From Eopsaltria australis (Eukaryota; Chordata; Aves; Passeriformes; Petroicidae): a DNA stretch of 64,000 nt. The position numbers and the translations under genes were made by a program. Positions 57,618 to 64,000 of the stretch are shown in pieces; positions within the stretch are counted from its first letter, which is position 1, and each line of letters begins with the position of its first letter. The stretch lies in NCBI GenBank assembly GCA_034509425.1, contig JAVTVJ010001246.1, positions 1-64,000 of the forward strand, written 5' to 3'. The notes below the pieces were generated by a model. That model was not told the origin of the DNA. It did no database searches and saw only the letters and a program-made list of their open reading frames with translations.

Positions 57618-60600
57618 AAGGTGACATTAGACATTCTTGTGAGTACTTGAAAATACGGCATAGTGATTTGGGGAAGACATCACAGTTCATACACTGCTCA
57701 CTCCCTACCGGACATCAAAATTTGCAGATATAAAAGGGGTCATATACACTGGCATGACTCTTGTTCAGTTCAGCAGAAGCTTGACAGAGTGCAGGCAGAG
57801 AGATAAGGAGTGTGAAAAGTGATAATTCACTGACTCTACCCTTCCAGCCACCCCTGTCAGTAAACAAGCCTGGGCTCTCAGACTGCTGCTCTCCCCTTTC
57901 TTCTCTTTGAACTTGTAGGTGAGGGGAGTCTGAGTTTGTTCCTTTCTGGGCATCACACATGACATGGTTGTGTGGATTTCCAGTTGCCCTTGGCAAAGGA
58001 AAAAAAACCTTTTCTAGGACCTTTTCTGTCCTGGAAGAAATTCTTGCAGCTCATTGAAAAGGGAGGCTTTGAGTTTCTCAGCCTCAAAAGCATCAAACAC
58101 CACTAATAGTCCTGAAATAAAAGTAACCATGAAGTCTTATAGAAGATAACAAAACTCACAAAAACTCCCTCTGCCCCTGTTTTGTGGCAGTGAAACCAGA
58201 GTGAGGTGTGACATGAAGAACACTGCCCTGATGTTTTCCCTTTAGAGAATTTGAAGTGCAGACAAAACCTGTATTTAAGACAATTTGAGAAGTGTTTGCA
58301 CTTTGGACCTGCCAGCAATTTGAAACAAAGTAGGAGCAATACTACAGGAGTACAGTTTCACTGATTTTGCCTCCTCCCACAAACATACTTTCTCACAAAT
58401 TTCACTTGGCTTGCTTGCTCCTGAAAACATGTCAACACTTCAGCTTATGGTGTAATGCTTAGAAAACATCAAATTTTGTGAAAGCTGTAAGCTCTGCACA
58501 GCTCGAGTCCCAGAAATCATCCACTTACTTAGGGAATGTTAAGTATGTCAAATCACAGATCAAACCCTCTTAAAAATTTAGCACACAGAAACAAAACTGC
58601 TTCAAACATAATAACAGAAATTCAGAACTTATAAAACTGCAGTAGTGATGGCTCAATTGATCAGTTGGGTAAAGCTGTTGTTTTAGGTGGCAGGCAGTTG
58701 AAAACTGTGTACTACGATATCATGTCCCCAAAAGTCAGCTTCTCACCAATCACATGATACAAAAATAATTCACAAAAGTGCAGTCCAGGGTTCAACAGTG
58801 AGATGAAAACATGTCCTTAAAGCTAATTTGCTTTACTTGGAGGGAACAATTAATGATATAAAGACCTCTCAGCCAGCAGGATGCAAGCTGTTTAAAATTT
58901 ATAAAATGGGAAAACAAAGTTTCCTGTATTTAAAAAAAAGAGGTATAATAAATCAAATCAAATGGAAGAAAAGATTAAAAGTCTGTATACATTGAGCTCT
59001 CTGACTAAATAATCTCTATGGAATATGTCTTGTCTTTCAATTCATGTGAACTACATGCACATATTGGGCCTTTCAGAAAGCCTCTCAGTCATGTATTTTT
59101 GCTACTCAGAATAGAATTGGTCTCAGGATTTTGTTTTAAAGGTGATTCCTGAAACTATTTGTAAATTGTGAGGGTTTTTGACTTCATGGAGGTCTAAGAT
59201 TTAACCCAAATCATTAGATCCTGGGTAGTGCCCTCATCTTGCTTTCCTTGGGTTATTTTATTCTTTGATCCAGTTAACAATATCCTTTGTGTCATTCTCT
59301 TCCCCATTTCTACGTCTTTTGTCTATTTGGTAAATGTTTCTCACCACAAAAAGTCCAAGTCACACCTATTTAAAGTGGGTTAATAGTGGTGAAGTCCTCA
59401 GAAGACCTGATGAAAATATTATCTTCTCTCCAAGTCAAAGGAAGTCGCATCCATAGTATTCCTTCAAATTTTGAAAACTGTTTTGTTGATGGTCTGTAAG
59501 TTTATTGGGAAAAGAAAATATTTCCAGCATTGTATAAAGGTCATCCAGACTGAGCTAATTTAATAATCACCTTTGTGAAATTAATTTTCTCATCAGACTC
59601 CTTAGCTCAAAAAACTTTGCCCTTGTCCCTCCTAGGCTTTTTTCTGAGTTGCATGAATGCAGAAGAAAACGACAGTAAAAGCCATGCAGTTTGTGCTGAC
59701 AGGTCATGCATTATACATGGAGAAAAATAGAGCAAGAGACTCTTCAGTTCCAATTTAAAACAACCTCTTTGGAGCAAATCTGTTTTCCATCTCCAGCAGT
59801 TCCCAACCAACCTGCCTGAAGCCAAGCTATATAAAGCCAGTACAGATGTGCAAATTCAGTTTGAATAATTAACTGCAGCAGATGATGACTCTGTGTTACA
59901 GTGATTGTAGTCGCTGAGTGCAAAAGTTCATGATAAAAATTCAGAAGCAGTTTAGGGAAATTTGGTTCCCTGCCAGAGCTGCACACCAGGAGGAGAGCAG
60001 GCTCTCTGAAGTTTCTGAGTCAGCCACAGATCTGTAGAAATTGGGTTAATAAAGCACTCAGAACAGCGCTCTGAGGCATGACCTGCTGTTCTTGAAATCT
60101 TGGCTCTGAGGTGTACTACAGGTAAACATCTTTAATTTCACTAGAAAAGAGCAATTCTGGAGGGGTCAGTGAGGGCAAGTGGGGTTCATCTGTCTCAGCA
60201 GAACTGACTTCTCTAAAGGAGAGGCAGAAATGTGGTAAAATTCAGCTGGGAATTACGGGTAAGATTAGGCTTCCTCCATCCTGCTTAAACAAATCACTGG
60301 AGAGAACCCAGCCTTCTCAGACAAGTAGGACAAGGAGCCACACACTGATGAACTCAGGGTGAAAAACCCACAGTAATTATCCAAAGTAATTTGATACTAG
60401 TCAAATCCAAACCAACTGCTTAGAACTCTGTACCCATAATGATAAATCTCTGGTGTCTGGTGAGCATTAACAGGTGGGAGAGGTGATCAAAGCTCTATTA
60501 AGACACACCATGGAAAGCTGTACCACTCATATATAGTGCTACCAGCTTACTTGCACATGAATTGTGCTAATATTACCAATAATTCCCCTTTGCAATAGGT

Positions 60601-63417
60601 CTCCTAGGGACATATGGACTTCATTACTTCACGTGCCCCAGATCTGCAAAGTTTTGGGGTAAGAATGCGAAGACAGAAATGGTAAAGAGTTGAGAACAGT
60701 GACGCATTTCCAGCAAGAAAAGACACAGGTCTTGTCTGTTATTGCCACCTTTTAATGACTATGGTGATTAAAATGCCTAAACCATGTGTCTGTCAGCTCT
60801 TTAGATATATATCTCACCATTACATTGTTAGTACTATGTCCATAAAATCAATGTATTTTATGGTAAGAACCACTGTCATTGTATCATCATGAAAATTAAG
60901 AATGATTTCCCAATGACAGATAAATGCTATAGTTCGTGTAGGAAACAATGCCATTACAGGCATGGGAAAAACAAAATTAAGAATGAAATAATTTTCTTGC
61001 TTTTCAAGTCTTTTTAAAATCTTTCTACGTACATAAACAGCTACAAAAATTGAGCTAAGTGTAATTTTCTTTTTTTTTCAGTTTCCACACAATAAACCTA
61101 CTACATACTGCTCTTGAAGACATTACTTATGCACACATTATAAACTTGTGCAAGAAGTTATTTGAACTTAGATAAAGTTATTCCTAATATTCAAACATTC
61201 GGAGAAAAGAAGAAAACTGTTTTCCCAAGTTCACTTCCATATACAAAAGTAGTATTGGACGTGTTCATTGTGCTACTACTTTTTCATTACTAGAATTTCC
61301 GTGGCTAAAATGCCTTTAAAATAATGTTGTGCTCAGAAATGCAATAAAAAGTTTGTGTGAATGCATTCCAATCTGTGAGTTTTGTTGATTATTGACTTTC
61401 ATTGTGTCCTTGATGATTTTCTGTTCAGCAGTTAAGTTTGTGCACTTGCCGTAGAAACTGTCGGTCTCTGGTTATTCACCTTTCAGGTACAAAATCTGAA
61501 GATGCGAGCATTAATCCATACTTTAATTGTGGTTGACTCTTTGGTAATTCAATTCACTTTTTACCATAATGGATGGAATTGCACTGATTTTGATGAGGTT
61601 GCCAACTCAAAATAATGTGGAAACTGACTCCAGTGCTGAACTTTCTGTCCCAGAGGGAGAAAATACCAAGGGGATCTTGCTACCTGTACTAAATTTCCCC
61701 CAAGTGACATTTTAAGTATATCACCCTTAACTGTGAAAAAAGATAATATAAAAAAAGCTCAACCAAAAAAACTGTCATGATATTTTATTTATGAGCTGAG
61801 AAGGGGTTTCGTGCACTAACCCCTGACTTGAACAGTTTTTGCACTGGCTGCTGTAATTTGACCTGGTACACGAGATCACTTTATTGACCTAGAGATTCTG
61901 CTGTGACAGAAAATGGCAAAGGTAGTGCTTAGGAAATGAGAGTAAATGGAAAAAGTGCCCTGTGAGCTGTTGAGGAGAAAGGAGGTAAAAGAAGATGTTG
62001 AGAAGGAGAGTTGAAGAGAAGGGAGGAAATAACGTTAGTGAAATATTAGAGCCACAGACAGAGCATAGTTAGAGCTGCTAAAACAAACAGAAGTATTCAT
62101 TCATGTTGGCAATGAATCCCAGCCAAACTAAACAGCTCCAAGACCTTTACTCTTGATCTCTGTGGCACCACCTTGTTCTCTCTCCAGCCTACAACTGCAA
62201 CGCATCAAGCCTCCCTGGAAATTGCAGCTGCATTACGTCTGTCCAGCCTTCATCCTTCTCTGGACAAACACTTCTTTCAAAAATCCAAAACACATCAAAG
62301 TTATCATCCAGGACCCTGAGAGCCTTCTTTGTTTCCCAGCACTTGTTTGCAGATGTTTGGTTCTCATCCACTGAAGATACTCTGTGAAATACAGGGTACA
62401 CAATCTATCCCATTGTTGTCTGTTATGAGGTATGGCAAGGACCACAATTGGTTCTTTTATCTTTATTTTTATTTTTCCTATGAAACATCTGCATGAGACA
62501 TTATGACAGTTTCAGAGGGTTTATTACCTTCCTTTTCACAGGTGTGCCTAGAATGAGAGAAAAAAATAATGTCCCTTTCTTTGAGAGTGGTGAGTCTGGG
62601 ATGGTTAACAAGGGGAAACTCAAGTTAATAATCTACAGTCACTCACTGGACATCAATATCCACACCAGCTCACACCCTGAGAACTCTGACACTACAATTT
62701 GAATTTCACTGCAGTTGGTGCTCCAGTGAGCATCAGAAGCTTCTGTGAGACTGAGAATCCAGTTGGTGGCTGAATAGATCAGTTATTCTGCTCCTGAGGT
62801 TTCTTTTAGGCACGCTAAGATTGCTCCAAATTCAACAGATTTAATGTTGTGGTTTAAATCATTTCAATTACATTCTGTTACCTCCAACTGTTGTGTCACA
62901 AATTTCCCACATCATCTAAGCCAGTCACATTGTTATGTTCTAATTTCTCCAAATTTTTTCACTATGTCCCGTTGTTAACAAATTGGTGGGCACTGGTGAA
63001 AAAACCAGCACACAAGGCTTTATTCCAAGTTTAGCTTTCTTGGGAATGATGAGAGAAAACAATGCAGAAAACAATGAACTGGGAATGAGGTCAAGCAGCA
63101 CAGACTGCAGTATGTCTGTTAGCTATGAAATTCCGTCATTGATAATAATTCCTAAGATCAAGTAGGCTCTATCCAGATAATGTGCTGCCACACTGTAAAA
63201 AAAATTCTTTTAAAAATAATTAAGAGAGTATGTTTTACTTATATTCTAATAATGTTTCTCTATTATATTTAACCAGTCAGATCACTTCTCCTTACACTGC
63301 ATATATTGAAAGCATGACTTCTCTGCCTCTGCTTACTTCACTCTCATTAGAATTTAATCTGTGGTAGTTGTACAGGTTCAGTCCAATAGTTTACTGCCAA
63401 GTTTGAAAAGAAGTGCA
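57618..63417. other. No recognised gene
   Basis: AT-rich intergenic or intronic sequence. All frames are short and none carries a recognised domain. Confidence 0.5.
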
Positions 63418-63596
63418 TGGGTAGATTTTTGGGTATTTTTTGTTGTTGCTTTGTTTTATTGTTTGTTTTTTGTTTGTTTGTTTGTTTTTTGTGGGGGTTT
63501 TTTGGGGTTTTTTGGGGGTTTTTGTTAATTTTTTTGTTTGTTGGTTTTTCGATTTTTGTTGTTGTTTGTTTTTTGGTTTTTTTTTCTTTTCCCCCA
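63418..63596. repeat. GTTT / GGGGTTTT low-complexity tract
   Basis: Nearly all G and T on the plus strand, with TTTGTTTG and GGGGTTTTTTGGGG blocks. Frames on both strands are compositional. Confidence 0.9.
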
Positions 63597-64000
63597 CTAT
63601 GTTCTTTAAATCAAGAAGCACAGGCAGTGTGTGATCCATTTCTAAAGTAAAGGGTATTCCCTTTCATATGTACATATATTTTTACTGTCATGGCCTAGGG
63701 TAGAAAGGATCCCAGGACAACCAAGGAAGTGGTGCAGATTTTCTGGACCTGCATCAGGATGGGTTGGCAATTTGGTCTGGGTCCAACACCAAGACCGTAA
63801 AGCAAACTGTTCTGTTTTCTCCAGTGTTTCCATTGGAAATGATCACTGTTTCTGGACACTCATTAGCACCAAGCAAAGCCCTGTAAGAAGTCTTCCTTCT
63901 TTTAGGGGAAGTTTGAAAGAGTTCAGCATGAGTTGTTCAAATGGAGACTGTTGCGTTCCCTGCTTCTTAATCCCGCTCTGATCCCAGCGGCAGAGCGCTA
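63597..64000. other. No recognised gene at window end
   Basis: Mixed sequence reaching the window edge; no exon identified. Confidence 0.45.

Overview
The window looks like bird nuclear DNA. It has CR1 LINE pieces, several avian-style LTR elements, an intronless arginine-rich protamine with the avian MARYR start, a bird-type Topors-like RING gene and maestro (MROH) exon remnants. The retroelement set suggests a passerine or close relative, but that is an inference. Coding density is very low: two protamine copies and one RING-finger gene are the only intact genes I can support.

Layout. Positions 1-43409 form a very large inverted repeat. The left arm is 1-15290 and the right arm is 28745-43409. 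Paired positions sum to about 43,430 in the outer part and about 44,034 in the inner part. The 603-base step is a solo LTR present only in the left arm. Sampled stretches are nearly identical, with scattered single-base changes and small indels. Position 1 of the window is already inside the left arm, so the outer end of the palindrome is not visible. The arms carry nested LTRs, minisatellites and a broken MROH segment, and no recognised intact gene.

The asymmetric spacer, 15291-28744, holds the genes. Two protamine genes with the same coding sequence lie tail to tail: 16624-16791 (+) and 23313-23480 (-). They sit in a smaller inverted repeat (pair sum 40104) that is not concentric with the big one. 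Each has a TATA box, a CRE-like octamer about 35 bases further upstream, and a close AATAAA. Upstream of the second copy the CRE-like module is expanded to about eight units of roughly 67 bases; the first copy has about three. Beyond this array lie a decayed Topors-like copy (25196-25720) and an intact 306-residue Topors-like RING gene (27123-28043). The spacer also holds a CR1 endonuclease remnant, two CR1 3' tails, a solo LTR with 5-base target duplications, and a third, diverged copy of a palindrome-arm segment.

From 43410 to 64000 there is no recognised gene, only simple repeats and one CR1 tail. Notable there are a purine-rich GGGAA tract with a phased array of TTCCGGGAA palindromes, and a GGGAAA hexamer run.

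Working idea (inference): this is an ampliconic, probably testis-related locus. A protamine pair and a RING E3-type gene occupy the spacer of a palindrome kept similar by gene conversion, and the protamine promoters differ in the number of CRE-like modules.
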